A model generated the notes under the pieces. That model did not search any database and had not been told where the DNA came from. It worked only from the letters and a program-made list of their open reading frames with translations. A DNA stretch of 64,000 nt, taken from assembly GCA_902651635.1 (NCBI GenBank), contig CACRSC010000472.1, positions 47,562-111,561 on the forward strand, read 5' to 3'. The position numbers were made by a program, and so were the translations under genes. Each line of letters opens with the position of its first letter. The stretch's first letter is position 1. This document shows, one piece after another, positions 1-12,400 of this stretch. Origin of the DNA: Mastigamoeba balamuthi. Lineage: Eukaryota > Evosea > Mastigamoebida > Mastigamoebidae.

Positions 1-27
1 TTCTTTTCTTTTCTTTCTTTCTTTCTT

Positions 28-72
<45 letters not shown>

Positions 73-97
73 ACACTGTCCCAACGTTTTCACGTAG
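1..97 (+). repeat. CT microsatellite at the 3' end of a Roco-gene intron
   Basis: Pyrimidine tract of TTCTT and then CT dinucleotides (about 1-70), followed by a typical acceptor ending in ACGTAG at 97. It is the 3' end of an intron of the Roco kinase gene whose upstream part lies outside the window. The coding frame opens at position 98 with two bases finishing a codon. Dinucleotide microsatellites of this kind recur in introns elsewhere in the window. Confidence 0.8.
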
Positions 98-2883
98 AGC
101 TGTTCCCCACGCTGCGGCTGCTGTTCCGAGCCGTCAGCAACGCGACCAAGGAGGGCCTCAAGCGCCTGCGAGCCGAGATACGCCAGGAGATCTCGGCGCA
201 GTCGCACGTGGGCGAGTCGATACCGATGACGTACCTGCTGCTCGAGAAGGAGGCCGTGCAGCTGCGCGCGGTGATGAACCCGCCGGTGCTGCGGCGGTCA
301 GACTGGCAGACGGTGGCCACGTGCTGCGGGATCGACACCGAGGCGGAGCTGGAGCACGCGACGCAGGTGCTGCACGACATGGGGTCGGTGCTCTGCTTCC
401 GCCAGAAGGACCCGAGGCTCAGCGAGCTCGTGTTCCTCGACCCGCGCTGGCTGCCCAAGATACTCGCCACGCTCTACACGCACAAGCACCGCTGGGTCAA
501 GGACGGCATCATCAAGTGAGCCCTCTCCCTCCCTCTCGTGTGCTTCTCATCCCCCCACTCCCCCTTTCACTTTTATCCCCTTTCTATCGCTCGCATCACC
601 CTCTTGTTTGCCTCTTCTTTTTCCTTCTACCCTTTTTGCCTGTGTTCTCTGTCGTTCTTTGTTCTGTGTGTGTTCTTTGTTCTGTGTTCTATCTTATCTT
701 CGTTCTCTTTTTCCCCCTCCTTTTTTCCTCCGCGTTTTTTCCATTGTTCTTCTTTCCGATATCGCCTGTCGTGGCTCTCTTTGTCTTCTACGGGCGCAGT
801 GCTGATGACGCGGTTCTCACAGGGTGAGCGACCTGCACCACGTGTGGAAGGCGCCCAACGTGCCTGAGGAGCTGCACGGGTCGCTGCTGGAGCTGTTTGA
901 GGTGTTCAACCTGCTGTTCTGGCTGCCCAGCGACGTCGTCGCGCAGCACATGGACCTCTCCAACATCCCCTCCACAGCCCGCGTGCTGGGCCCCTCGACC
1001 AGCCCCGCCCCGCAGTGCGACTCGCCGGCGTTCGTCGTCGTCCCCGCCGCCATCCGCGCCGCGGCCAAGGGCCCCGTCTCCCCGGGCCTCCTCCCCGGCG
1101 GCCTGCGCCCCCCGCAGGTCACGCGCAGCGTCTCCCCCCTCGAGGACCCCAGCGCGGACCCCGTCAGCTACCTCAGCGACGGCGCCTCCCCCGACGCTGT
1201 CGCCCGCGAGCAGCAGCAGGCGGCCGACGAGCTCGAGGCGGAGATGCGGCCGTTCAGCGACAGCCGGCCCACGCTGGCCATCGACGCGAGCTGGATCATC
1301 TTCGTGCCGGCGATGCTGCCCGACGAGATACCCACGGCGGCCGTCGAGCGCCTGTGGCCCGTCTGCGGCTGCGACGAGGCCGAGCTGGGCAGGCAGTACG
1401 TCTTCGCGGGCGGCGTCCCCGACGCGCTGTTCTCGCGCATGACGGTGGTCTTCGGCCACTCGTACACGCTGCGGGCCCTCTGGCGCACGGGCGTCATCTT
1501 CGACTGCCCGGAGCCCGTCGTGGCTCGCGTGCTGGCGCGCGTGGCGGGGGCGAACCTCGACTCGCTGATCGTCTGCATGCGGTACTCGACGGCCAAGGCG
1601 GGCGGCCACAGCGTCGTCGAGGCCGGGCGGCTGACGTCGCACCTGCTCGGCGTCATCGGCGACGTCATCAAGAAGTGGTTCACGGTGCAGGTGTCGAGCA
1701 GCATCATCTGCTCGTCGTGCCTCGAGCACTCGCGGGGCGTCGAGGCCATCGGTGCCGCGGGCTGCGGGACGATACCGCTGCCCGTCGTGCTGCACGCGGT
1801 CGTGGCGGGCCAGCCGACGCTCACGTGCCCCGTCGAGCGCCAGCAGCTGCCGCTGGCCAGCCTGGCCCCGGACCTCGTCGTGCTCGGCTTCGCGCGTGCG
1901 CACAGGGAGCTGCTGCTGTCGTGGCAGGACCTCGAGATCAAGGACGTCGTGGGCGAGGGCACCGCGGCGACGGTGCACAAGGCCGTCTACCGCGGCGAGA
2001 CGGTGGCCGTGAAGCTGTTCAGGCTCGAGAAGGAGGGCCTGGCGTCGCTCAGCGGCGAGCCCCCGGCGGCGGACCTCAGCAACAAGGTGCTCGAGTGCCG
2101 CAGGGAGATCATGGTGCTCAGCAGGCACGCGGGGCTCAAGAACATCCCCAAGCTCGTCGGGCTCGTCCTGCAGCCGCTGGCGCTCGTCTCCGAGTTCCTC
2201 GGGGGCGGCACGCTCTTCGACAAGCTGCACAAGTCGGGCGCCGAGATAGCGTGGCCGGTGCGGCTGCAGTGGGCCGCGGACATCGCGCAGGTCATGGCCT
2301 CGTTCCATGCAGCCGGCATTCTTCACAGGGACCTCAAGTCGCCCAACATTCTGGTGAGTGGCTCGCTCCGGCCACCCCTTGCCCTTCCGTTCGTGGGGTA
2401 CTGACACGACCCGGGGTGTGACAGTTGCGTCTCCCCGCGAGGAGAGGAGACCCGGAAGGTGCTGTGGTCAGCGACTTTGGGCTGAGTGGAGAGCCATCGA
2501 GCGATCCCGTGCCCGTGGATAACCCCATGTGGCTCGCCCCAGAGGTCCTCCAGCGGAAGCCCTTCACAGAGAAGGCTGACGTCTACGGTTTTGGAGTGGT
2601 ATGTTCATGGCCCCAGCCAGCTATCAACGTTCACACCGCCTTGACACAGATTATGTACGAGCTGGCGTCCCGAAAGCAGTTCTTTGGTGAATTTAGCTTC
2701 ATGAGCAACATAGCAGACGCCGTCATCGCAGGGAAAAGACCGCCTGTGCCCGCGTCCGCACCGTCCAACTACGCCACGCTGCTCAACCGCTGCTGGGCCC
2801 AGGACCCCCAGAGCAGACCCGCGTTCGGCGAAATAGCGACCGAGCTGACGAGCGAGCTAATGGTGCTCGGAAGCAAGTGCTAG
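98..2883 (+). CDS. Roco-family protein kinase, C-terminal part (COR + kinase), 5' end outside window
   Basis: Four exons are visible: 98-515, 823-2353, 2425-2598, 2650-2883. The introns at 516-822, 2354-2424 and 2599-2649 all join in frame. The first exon and the start of the second resemble the COR domain that follows the Roc GTPase in Roco proteins. The kinase domain then begins near 1920. It has a glycine loop (GEGTAATVHKA), VAVKLF lysine, HRDLKSPNIL catalytic loop (split just after by an intron), SDFGLS metal-binding motif and an APEVL activation-segment end, finishing with the CWAQDPQSRP motif usual for tyrosine-kinase-like kinases. Roco proteins are GTP-regulated kinases (LRRK2 and the Dictyostelium Roco/GbpC group). 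The leucine-rich repeats and Roc GTPase would lie upstream of the window. The kinase is the C-terminal domain; nothing follows it. All key catalytic residues are present. Assignment to Roco rather than a plain TKL kinase rests on the COR-like region. Confidence 0.85.
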
Positions 2884-3266
2884 TATGACCAGGTCGGCGA
2901 ACGTATTGAGCGAATAAACATTTGTTTTTGTTTCGTTTTCTGTTTTGTTTTTGTTCTCAGTTTTTATTCTTCTTTTCTTTGTATAAATAAGGGAAAGAAG
3001 GATGGACTCAGGTTGTGCGTTGTGAGCGATTCGGCTAAGGGCGAGTGGGAGCTGAGAAAATAAAAAGTGTGGTGCAAGGGGAGGTGTGTTACTGATAAGA
3101 CAGGGGAGCACGTTCGCGAAGACCCTCCCAGAGACCCTCCATCCCGGCCTGCTCCTGCAGACAAGGGGGAGTGCCTCCGGTGTCGTAGCCTTGCCTCGGA
3201 GTGCGGCACGGCCGGTTGGAGAAAGGGGACTCGGGGAGGCCTCTTTGCGGGTTGAGCCCCGGCACT
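2884..3266. other. Convergent intergenic spacer
   Basis: Spacer between the ends of the Roco kinase (+) and the CCCH protein (-). It begins with a T/G-rich run (about 2920-2975, TTTGTTTTTG-like) that could serve as 3'-end processing sequence for the + gene. I see no gene in it. Confidence 0.6.
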
Positions 3267-4957
3267 TTAGGCCGTCGTGAGGTCGCGGAAGACAGCCAGG
3301 CGGGACCTGCGCGGCGGGGCGCTCATGGGGTGGTCGGGGCTCGACGCCAGCGACGGCGACTGCGACCCGATCGGGATGGGCATGGGCAGCGGGGGCGGCA
3401 TCCCGGGCAGAGCAGCGGGCATCATGCCCGGCGGCGACATCAGGCTGTCGGCCCTCCAGTCGACGGTCCCCGACAGCGACGGCGACCCCGAGAGCGTCTG
3501 GTGCCCGTGGTACTGCATCGCCTGCTGCGGCATCAGCGGCGACATGGCAAACGGCGAGCCCGAGTAGGCCGCCGGCGAGCTCGAGAGCGCCATCATCGGC
3601 GACGACACCGACTGCGCGATCATCATCGGCGGCGACGACATCATGGGCCTCGGCGACAGCGACTGCGTCTGCTGCGGCACCGTCTGCTGCACCTGCTGCG
3701 CCTGCTGCTGGCCCTGCTGCTGCTGCTGCGCCGCTCCTTGCAGCGCCTGCTGCTGCTGGTACTGCTCGTACTCGTCCGGCTTCATGTGTATGAACCTGCA
3801 CCGAGTCCCGTAGCGGCACGTGCCTGAGGTGCATTGCGTGTCAGCGTCCCGGTCCCGATCCGGCAATTGTGCCAGCAAAAGCAAAAACGCGGTAAAGAAC
3901 GGAAGGTTCACTGTTCTGGATCGAAATTAACATTTTCCAGATAAAATAGCCGGTAGGTTGCACGGGAAAAACACAGCGCCCACGCAGACGCAAACACCAC
4001 CCCCCGGGAAAACCGAGGAAAAAGCGAGGCGGAAAGCGGCTCTCTCACCGATGGTGTGGAACGTCTTGCAGATCTCGGTCTTGTAGCGCGGGTGGCGCGA
4101 GACCTGGCGCAGCTCCTCCTTGCCGTGGGCAAACTGGCACTTGCTGCCGTAGCGGCACGTCCCCGTCTCGGCAAACGAGCGGCACAGCTCCGTCTTGTAG
4201 AGGCTCTGGTTCTGCCCCTGCGGCCCGCCCCCGTTGCCGGGCTGCGACTGCTGCCCCACCTCCTGCGGTGCCGGTCGCTGCCCGGTCAGCCCTGCGGTCA
4301 CAGCGCTAATTTCGCATTTTCGCAATTTTCGCATTTTCCACCTCACACACCGCGGTGGTGGTGTGGGGGGTGTGGAAGTGGCGGTGTGGGGGGGAGGTGT
4401 GTTCTCGCGCTCCCCTGCTCCTGCTCACACCCTCCACTACCACCACCACCGCAGAATTCCATCACGAAAACCAACTAAAGCACAACGAGGGGGTGCGGGT
4501 GGGCCCGTGCACGCTCTCTGTGGGGGGGAAGGGGAGGAGAGGGAAGGGCGCGGCGCACGGTGCTGAACCGCCTCGACGGCTTGGGCGCGAAGTGCTGCAT
4601 CATCCCGGGGGCCGTCTCCTCTGCGTTGTCGTCGTCGACGTCGGCGGGCGCCGAGAACGCCCGCGCGCGCGAGGGCGCCTGCTGCGCCTGCTGCTGCTGC
4701 TGCGCCAGCGCCAGCCCCTGCTGAGGCGGCTGCGGCACCAGCCCGCGCTGCGCGGCCACCACCGGCCCGCGCGCCCCGCCCGCGGCGACGGGCAGGCGCG
4801 GGGCGTGCGGGGCGCTGCCCACGCAGGCGGTGGGCCAGCCGCCCAGGGCCCAGGGCCCCTGCGCGGAGGCAGCAGCGGCAGGCAAAGAGGAGGACGCGGG
4901 GCTGCCCGCCATTGCCGGAGTGAAGGACGGGGCGTAGATATTGAGTGCCTCGCTCAT
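3267..4957 (-). CDS. Tristetraprolin-type tandem CCCH zinc-finger RNA-binding protein
   Basis: Three exons on the minus strand. The N-terminal exon (from 4957) is alanine/proline/glutamine-rich. The second (about 4302-4049) carries the first finger, C-x8-C-x5-C-x3-H preceded by YKTELC. An intron at 4048-3824 splits the second finger. Joining its ends gives [20 protein letters not shown], again C-x8-C-x5-C-x3-H, so both fingers are intact. The last exon is rich in glutamine, methionine, proline and serine. This tandem arrangement with YKTELC/KTEIC lead-ins is the TTP/TIS11/Zfs1 signature. These proteins bind AU-rich 3' UTRs and recruit decay factors. Proline- and glutamine-rich tails fit deadenylase recruitment. 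The donor of the first intron (about 4300-4560) is uncertain. Confidence 0.85.
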
Positions 4958-5419
4958 CGGTGGTTGTCGGTCACACGGTGGGAGGAGGGGGGGAGGGGGG
5001 AGTGTGATCGGGGGGTGGCTGTTGAAGAGGGGCAGGACGTTGGTCGCCCCCGGGATGTGGTGTGGGGTTTAAAATAAGAGAAGGGGGGAGGAGGGCGGGG
5101 GTGCTGGGCAGGAAAACAGCGCGATAAAAAACAGGCGGCGGGGGTAGTGTACAAAAACTCGTAGAAATAAGCTAGGAGGAGCCTGCAGCGGTATCCCTCT
5201 GGGGGCGGGGGCACAAGGGATCGCGCGGTACTCCTTTTTTTAAAAAAGAGAAGAGGAAGGTGTCGAAATAAAAAAGTGCAAGATGATTGTTTCACCGGGG
5301 GCGCCTCTGCTCGCTCGTCTGATCGCGAAAGGTTCAGTTTTCACCACGTCAGTATCCCGTGTGTGGAAGGAAGGCGCGTGCTCGGCCCCTCGGCAAGCCG
5401 ACCGCTCGCCACTACCCGC

Positions 5420-6256
5420 CTACGGTTCCACCAGCATGGAGAAAAACCGCGGCCTGCTCACGGCATGGACGCCCGGCACCTCATCGGGCGCAACGACGAA
5501 GTCTGCCGCGCCCGTGCCAATCGTGCCGGATAGGGGCAACACGGAGCCGCCGCCCAGAGTCTCCACCGCCATGCGATAGAAATCCATGCCCACGCGCGGG
5601 TCTGCCAGGTACCGCTCGTCCACGAGCACCCGCGCCCCCTGCAGCATCCGCGCGCTGTGCGGGCGCGTGCCGAACTCGGCCTCGTCGAGCAGCGCCCCGC
5701 GCGCGGCGCTCTCGGTGAGCCACTCGGGGCCGACAAGCCAGCACCCCGCAACGGCAGCGAGGACGATCTTGGGCGTGATCTTGCCGCGGGGCCGCACGAC
5801 GTGCGTGACGGTCCCGTCGAACACGGTGCTGTCGGCGCAGAGCTCGGCGCCCACGGACAGTGCCGCCCGCTCCAGCGACGCCGCGAGCGCCATGTCCGCG
5901 ACGCCGGCGATCGCGACGACGACGCGGCGCGCGGGGGCTGCCGCCTCCGCCGCGTGCTCCTCGGGCGCGCATTCGCCCGGGGCCCCGCGGAGGCGAGCGC
6001 CTGCGCAGGCAGCGGGTTCGGCGCGATTCTCGGGCCCAGTCAGCGAGTCACCCGAGGACTTTCGCCGCTTGGGCGGCGGGGAGCCACCATTCGCCGCCGC
6101 TTCTTTCGGGGCCCGCTTGCGCGGCGTCCGGGGCTCCTTCGGGGGCGTAGCGGGCTCGGCCTTGCCGTGGCACTGCGCCTGGCCACCCGCCCGGGCGAGG
6201 CGCCCGAGGGCATCCCCGAACTGGTCGAGGCACTTGCGAGCGTCGGGCTTCGTCAT
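5420..6256 (-). CDS. BRCT-domain protein, single exon, 278 aa
   Basis: Single uninterrupted reading frame from ATG at 6256 to the stop at 5420. The N-terminal ~100 residues are basic and proline-rich with KRAPKE and PPKRRK stretches, probably nuclear localisation signals. Residues ~112-190 look like a BRCT fold: hydrophobic VVVAIAGV strand, VTHVV strand and GCWLVGPEWL, the conserved W-containing helix. The remainder (residues ~195-278: ARVLVDERYL, a MAVETLGGGSVLP helix, then DFVVAPDE) fits a second, more divergent BRCT. Tandem BRCT modules bind phosphoproteins in DNA-damage signalling (MDC1, PTIP and MCPH1 types). The specific family is not recognisable. It lies 45 bp from the end of the CAP-G gene on the same strand. 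Confidence 0.7.
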   Translation of the reverse strand: MTKPDARKCLDQFGDALGRLARAGGQAQCHGKAEPATPPKEPRTPRKRAPKEAAANGGSPPPKRRKSSGDSLTGPENRAEPAACAGARLRGAPGECAPEEHAAEAAAPARRVVVAIAGVADMALAASLERAALSVGAELCADSTVFDGTVTHVVRPRGKITPKIVLAAVAGCWLVGPEWLTESAARGALLDEAEFGTRPHSARMLQGARVLVDERYLADPRVGMDFYRMAVETLGGGSVLPLSGTIGTGAADFVVAPDEVPGVHAVSRPRFFSMLVEP

Positions 6257-6301
6257 TTTCCCCTGGTGGGGGTTGAGCCGCGAGGCAAACAGGAAACACG
6301 C

Positions 6302-9300
6302 TCATACGGCAACGGCAACGGCCTCCTCCCCGAGCTTCCTGAGGTCCTCTTCCGGCGCTTCGCCCAGGGCGAACTCCGCGAGCAGGGGCAGGTACACAGG
6401 CGCCACTGACAGGGGTGGGGGCGCTGAATGAGCTTCGGGCCGCCGTCGACCTTGGGGGGGGAGGGGGGGGCGTCGTCGCACGACGGGGGTGCTGCTCGAC
6501 TCTGGCCAGGAGGGCCGAGACAACCCGCGGCACGGCACGCGCGTCGTGGCGGTCGACCACGACCTGGAAGGTGGGCGGCGGCAGGCAGAGCAGCTTCGAC
6601 GAGAAGCGGACGAGGGCCGCGAGGTCGATCTGGTGCGCCGGGCCCCTGGACCTCCTCTCGAGGTTGGTCGAGTGCGCGTGCTCCAGCGCCTGCACGACGC
6701 TCTCCTCCACGACCAGCTGGTGCCTGCGCCGGGGCGTGAGACAGCGCGCGCGCGCCGTGGGGAGGGGGTGGGGATGCAGGGCGCAGCACCTGTCGTGGAA
6801 GCGCTTCGAGAACACGTAGGAGGGGAAGAAGACGGCGAGGCAGTGCAGCAGGGAGGCGTTGGCAGCGAGGTCGGGGTCGAGGTAGAGCACCAGCAGGCGC
6901 GAGAAGACCAGGGGGCACTGCAGAGTCCCCACGAAGAAGAGCTTGGCCAGCCCCTCTGCGGCAACGGGGCGGAACTCCGGGTCCTTGAGGCAGTTCACGA
7001 TGGCCACCAGCGCGTGCTTGCCGGCCTCCTCGTCCTCCCACTGCGTGCGACGGCGGTCAGCTGAGACTGGGGGGCCCCAGACGGCTCGCTACCTCTGGCA
7101 CGCCGAGCGTCTCCCTGTCGACGACAGAGTTGATGCCCAGCGCGGCTGTCCCGTGCGCCATGACGACGTCGAGGAGGACCTTGAGGGCCAGCGCTGCCGT
7201 CTCCTTGCTGTCGTTCTCCAGCACCTTGAGGAACAGGAACAGGTACTCCCTGGCGACGGAGCGGCCCAGCAGGCAGTAGAGGCCCAGGGCGTGTATGCCG
7301 CAGCTCCTGACGTCGGGGCTCTCGTGTATGACCGAGTGCCGGATCAGCGAGTTGAGCAGCTCGCGGACCAGCGGGTTCTTGAGGTTGTGGCTGAGCTCCA
7401 GCAGCCTCGACGCGACGTTGAGGCAGCGGACCAGGACCCGGGCCTGCTCCTCGGGCGGCAGCCCCCTGCGCCCCTCGTCCGCGGCCTCCATCTGGCTCTG
7501 CGTCTCCTCGTCCAGGTCGATGGGGTCCTTGAGGTCGCTCAGGATCTCCACGACGATCATCGTCCACTCGTCCTTGTCGGGGTGCAGCCTGCTCAGCACG
7601 TCCATCGCCAGCGACACCAGCTTACGGTCCGCCGAGACGAGGGGGATGACGCGGCCTGCGGGCGCTGTTAGCAACAGGGAGCAGGCGCCGGGGGGCGGCA
7701 GACGCACGGACAACGCTCTCCAGCCTGCGCCTGCCGGTCTCGTCGTACAGCTCGCAGACGTTGGAGAGCTTCAGCAGCTGGTAGCACAGCATCTGGTCGC
7801 GGCTGCTGTCCTCGATGAGGCGGCCGACGATGGACAGCTCGGGCAGGGTGTCCTCGAGCGTCTCCCCCTGCGCAGCAGAGACACGTTAATCCACCCACTG
7901 CTGTTGCCAGCGTGCAGCACCAGCGGGTCGTTGTACATCTCGCAGTACACACGCCACCAAAGAGCGAGCTCCGGTGTCATCTGCGTGTACTTCTTGCATT
8001 CCCCTTCCATCTGCCGGCCGAGCACGTCAGAAAGAGGGATGGGGGGCAACAGCGAGCCTAAACCTTGAAAGTGAACTCGAGAGACACGTGCTCTTGTGGG
8101 CTCCCATCCCTTTTCACGCTGCAGATCAGCTTGGCGCGGGTCTCCTCCAAGAGCATCTTGGAAACCTTCTCGAGAAGAGGCTCCGTCTCGTACGACAACC
8201 CAAGCTCAGCAATCAACTGCCAGGAGCAATCAGCAGAGGAATAGCAACAAACAGCAACCTCCACATAGCCCCACTCGAGCTGCGACAGCCACGACGCCAA
8301 GACTGCCGACAGCTGCCTCGCCGTCTCCTCGGACCTGCGCCCACCGCGGGGTGAGCAAAGCTCGACGGCTGTGGGACGCAGACGCGTGATCACACCTCCC
8401 AGTCATGACAGGCGACAGCAGCACAGACCGGCACTCTGGGGGGATTGCGCTCATCCGCACTCGGATGGACAGCACTCTGTAGGCCTGCGCCCTGACAGTC
8501 TCGGCAACGTCCTTGGTCCGCGTGACGACGTGCTCGACAGTCTCCGCGCAGACCACGATGGAATCGAGCGCGGCACACCTGACCTCCGCGGACTCGTCCA
8601 GCGTGAGCGCGTCCAGCACGCTCCTGCACACGGGGTCGCGGGTGCCGCGCCGTGGGCACTGCAGCCTCCTGGCAGCCCTGACGGCCCACTCCCTCACCCA
8701 CGACGACTTGTCCCTGAACCTCGGCGACAGCTTCAGCACCACCCGCCCCAGCAGCTCGTCCCTGGCGCCGCGGCACAAAAAAGAATGCCACGTCAACAAG
8801 CGACACACGGGGATGGCACGCCACGGCCAGGCGGCGGGGGGCGCACTCGGACTCAAAGAGGCAGGCGGCACCACAGGGGTCGGCCCTGTCCAGGAGCAGC
8901 GCAAGGAGATGGCACGAGCGGGCCCTGACGACCTTGCTCGAGGCCGTCGTCGCGTCGAGCGCCACGCGGGCTACGCAGCGCGCGTAGGCGTCCGACGGCC
9001 ACCCGTACGCGGGCGACGCCCTGGCGGCCGGGGCTGGGGCGCTGTGGGCCGCGTGGTCGACAAGGAACTCCAGGGGCGACTGGTCCGCTCCCTGGGGGGG
9101 GGCAGTAACACTGTATTAATTGTGATGACTCAACGCAGGGGTTTCTTGGAACGGACCTTTGGGAGGAGCAGCACGGCGTGGACGACAGGGGAGAGCGCCG
9201 AGGCAGAGACGGCACCGGTGCGTGAGAGAACGGTGGCGAACTCGTGGTGCGCAGAGCTCGCGGACACGGAGCCGCCGGCCACGCGCGCTAGCAAGCCCCT

Positions 9301-9315
9301 TAGAGGGTCCGCCAT
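6302..9315 (-). CDS. Condensin complex subunit 3 (CAP-G / Ycg1), HEAT-repeat protein
   Basis: Multi-exon minus-strand gene with at least six introns. The start at 9315 opens MADPLRGLLARVAGG; the stop is at 6302. The recognisable CAP-G core includes the SAEVRCAALDSIVV and TRTKDVAETVRAQAYRVL HEAT repeats, where CAP-G proteins have xxRTRDVNDTVR..AYxVL. Later blocks include VVEILSDLKDPIDLDEETQ, LNSLIRHSVIHESPDVRSCG, ALGLYCLLGR and a C-terminal FFPSYVFSKRF helix. CAP-G is the kleisin-bound HEAT subunit of condensin I and, with CAP-D2 and CAP-H, compacts mitotic chromosomes. The product is roughly 850-900 residues, slightly short for the family. The first intron (about 9156-9094) carries one copy of a motif repeated in introns of other genes. 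The last intron, near 6410-6475, ends at ..TGTCAG. Several exon borders are approximate. Confidence 0.8.
9126..9149 (+). repeat. Copy of dispersed intronic motif (CAP-G intron 1)
   Basis: Reads TGACTCAACGCAGG followed by GGTTTCTTGG on the + strand, inside the first intron of the minus-strand CAP-G gene. Near-identical strings occur at 27056-27079, 27098-27121 and 35340-35363, each within an intron of an unrelated gene. Confidence 0.7.
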
Positions 9316-9471
9316 GTATTCCTGGATTTGACTGTCTGATTTTCCCGCCCGAAATGAATCTTCAGATTACCTTTTCCTTGAAGAATCCACCACCTCAGAT
9401 TTGTCACTTCCAAAAATAGCCTTGCTTCTCACTTGAACCCATTCCTTCAGCCCACTGGCCTGCGAACATCA
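9316..9471. promoter_or_regulatory. Shared divergent promoter region, CAP-G / receptor-phosphodiesterase
   Basis: Only 156 bp separate the two divergent start codons, so both promoters must lie here or overlap the 5' UTRs. The stretch is AT-richer than its flanks. I see no unambiguous TATA or initiator element. The regulatory role is inferred from position. Confidence 0.4.
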
Positions 9472-12400
9472 ATGACGAATACGGCCCCCACCCTGTGGCT
9501 CCTGGCAGTGGCGCTCTCGTCAGCTGCCCTGTCGTCCGGGTCGCTGCTGGCCGGGCTGAACATGCAATTCGCCACGGATGGGACCACCTGGGAGACCGCG
9601 GTGCTCTCGGGCGTCCCACTGCCGCGTTTTTCTACGTCAGCCCCCGTTGAAACCACCGCCGTCGTGGCCCCCCCGTCGTGGTCTGCCACCGTGCGCTGGT
9701 GGTGGAACGGGACGGCACCAGCGCCTCTGTACACGCTTGCAAACGAGGTGAGCCTCTTTTTTCTCGGTCCAGGAATCATCTCTTACGATAATGCGAACCG
9801 AACTGCACAGCAAATGGTAATGTGGGAGGAAGGAGCCACAGAGCCCGTGTCGCCGCCAAGCAGCCTGATTTCCTTCTCGATGGGCCCGAACGGGACACTG
9901 CCGATCGCTCCGGCAACGACGAGCTTCAACGCGTCGCTCGTGTGCACCACAACGTTTGTGTCAGTTGTCACGTGGACGTTCGACCTTCGAGCCAGCCCCT
10001 CGGACGCGCCAGAGACAGTGTCTCTGTCGTTCAGGTGGCAGTGTATCGCCCCGGGGTGCTCCAGCAGGTGCACCAGCTACCCCGATCGTGGCAAGTGCCT
10101 GTACAGACAAGCCGAGTGCGTGTGCAACGGTACGATTACCGCACTTTAGGACGGGAACTCATAGCCATTGCAGCGCCCTGGGGTGGCACCGACTGCGACA
10201 TCGTGTTCGAGCCACATCTCCGCAGGGGCCTGGGTGCACTGTGCCCCGGAGACAGGCTGAACTTCACGTACGCGTTCGGGTGGAATCCGAGGGGAGACGA
10301 GTTTTTGGAAGTGTACAGAATCGCGGGTAAGTCGCAGATAGGTGTAGGCTGGATCCCATTCCCAGAGCCCTCGGGGATGGCGGTGAACATGACCTCGTCT
10401 TATGGGAATCTCCTCACACCCGGAACACACCTGATACGTGTGTACGAGAGCGGGTCAGCGAGGTACGACAGCGGCGAGTTCACGTTCGAGGTACTGGACT
10501 GGGGCTTTTGTGGTGTGAACAAGACTTGCCTCGCCGGTGGGTGCTCTGGGCATGGCACGTGCAACAATGGCGTGTGCTCGTGTAACAAGGGGTACTGGTG
10601 GGCAGACTGCTCGCACGGCTGTGCTTCGAGCAAAACCCTCACAGACAAGTCCGGCTCGTTCTCATCGGACGATGTCTCTGAGGGTTCGAGAAAGCAGGGC
10701 TACCTCAACGACGTCACCTGCTCCTGGGTCATCGACCCGTCAGACGGCAAATGGGACTCGATCAGGTTTATCTCGACCATGATGAACCTCGCGGCTGGTG
10801 ACACCCTGACGTTCTTCGAGGCCACCGGGCCGGTGGGGAAAGAGGTCAAGGGAAAGACTCTGACGTCGTTCACTGAGGGCAGCAAAGGTGGCGAATTTGA
10901 CCTGTATGCAACGAGGGTGATTGTTGAGTTCGCCAGCGACTACGCAACTGCAGGATCCGGATTCGTCCTAGAGTACAACACCTTCAAGAGGCCCAGTATT
11001 AATGCCGGGGCTATTGGTGGTGCCGTCGCTGCTGGAGCTGCTGTTCTTGTTTCAATAATCGCGGTTCTTCTCGTAATGCACCAGAGATCCGCCCAAAGAG
11101 TACGTGCAATGACTGACCGCATCCTGACACAGTTTTAGATTGCAGATCTGGAAAGTGAACTGAATAGAATGGCAGTTGGCGATGCTCTTGGAACACCAGC
11201 AGAATCCGCAATCAAGGCCCTTCTGGCGATCAACAAACGCCGTTGTACGTCCCAGGCAGACTTGATTGCGGACCAACCCTCTGTAGGGCTGAGGGGAGTG
11301 GACAAGAAGGAGATCTCGCGAATTGTGGGACTGATTTCCACGAACAGACTGTTCAAAATTGATGTGGCCAAGAAGTATGGGGACATGATGGACGGGGAGA
11401 TCAACGGCTTCCTGTTCGACAACATCCTGCAGGAAGAGAGCATGATCAGCCCCGACTTCCAAGCCATCAAGGTGGCCAGTGTGACGCAAATGCCAATCAG
11501 GCCCTCGTTCCGGCTGACCAACATCGAGCCACTTCCTGACCTCGGGACTTGGGGCTTCGACGTGATGGAAATCAAGGAAAACCCCCTCGTTATTGTCGGA
11601 GCGAACATCCTGTCGGCACGCGGGGTCACGGCCGTCCTCAAGCAGTCCCAGAACATTATGATCGAGTTTCTGCAGGTTGTGGAGGCTGGCTACAACAACG
11701 CCAACCCGTATGACCGCATACCGAGTCCTTCCCCTGCTAACTTATGGGCAGATACCACAACAGCCGGCACGCAGCAGACGTGGCTCAGTCGGTGAACTTC
11801 TTGCTTCTCCACAGCAACCTGAAGTTCACCGACATTGAAGTCGCAGCAATTGTGCTCGCGTCATTCGTACGCCCCCTCAATTGCCTCGAGGCCCAGACGA
11901 TATTAAACTCCCCACTGCAGTGCCACGATTACCAGCACCCCGGGGTCAACAACGCGTACCTGCAGAGCACCCAGGATGCTCTGGCCATCCGGTACAATGG
12001 CATCTCCATTCTGGAGAACATGCACGCGTCGGAATCAATGCAATTGATTATGCAGAAGAATCTGCTGTGCGAGCTGCCCAAGGTACCACCCGCCATAAAT
12101 CCACACGCTGACCCCCTTCCAGGATCAATTCATGGAATTCCAGAAGCTCTTCACTCACTTAATTCTTGCAACCGACATGGCCAAGCACGTTGAGCTTTGC
12201 GGCCAGATCGGAGCGAGGCTTGCGTCCGGAAACCTGTCCTCGGAGAACAAGGCAGACCGGATGATGGTCTTGCAGCTGATTATGAAGTTCTCCGACCTCA
12301 GCAACGCCAGCAGGCCGTGGTCACTGTACGAGCACTGGTGCGATTCCGTCATGCAGGAGTTCTTCCTGCAGGGCGACAAGGAGAAGGAGCACGGCCTCCC

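Noticed and set aside
788-2407. Long open frame of 539 codons on the minus strand opposite the Roco kinase
   Set aside because: Arginine/histidine/aspartate-rich antisense shadow caused by GC-rich codon use; the + strand has a clear COR and kinase domain here.
10130-10149. Apparent 20-nt intron (GTACG...TTTAG) in the receptor-phosphodiesterase gene
   Set aside because: A 44-nt intron to the acceptor at 10173 restores the EGF-like end CVCNAPWGGTDC and fits normal intron size.
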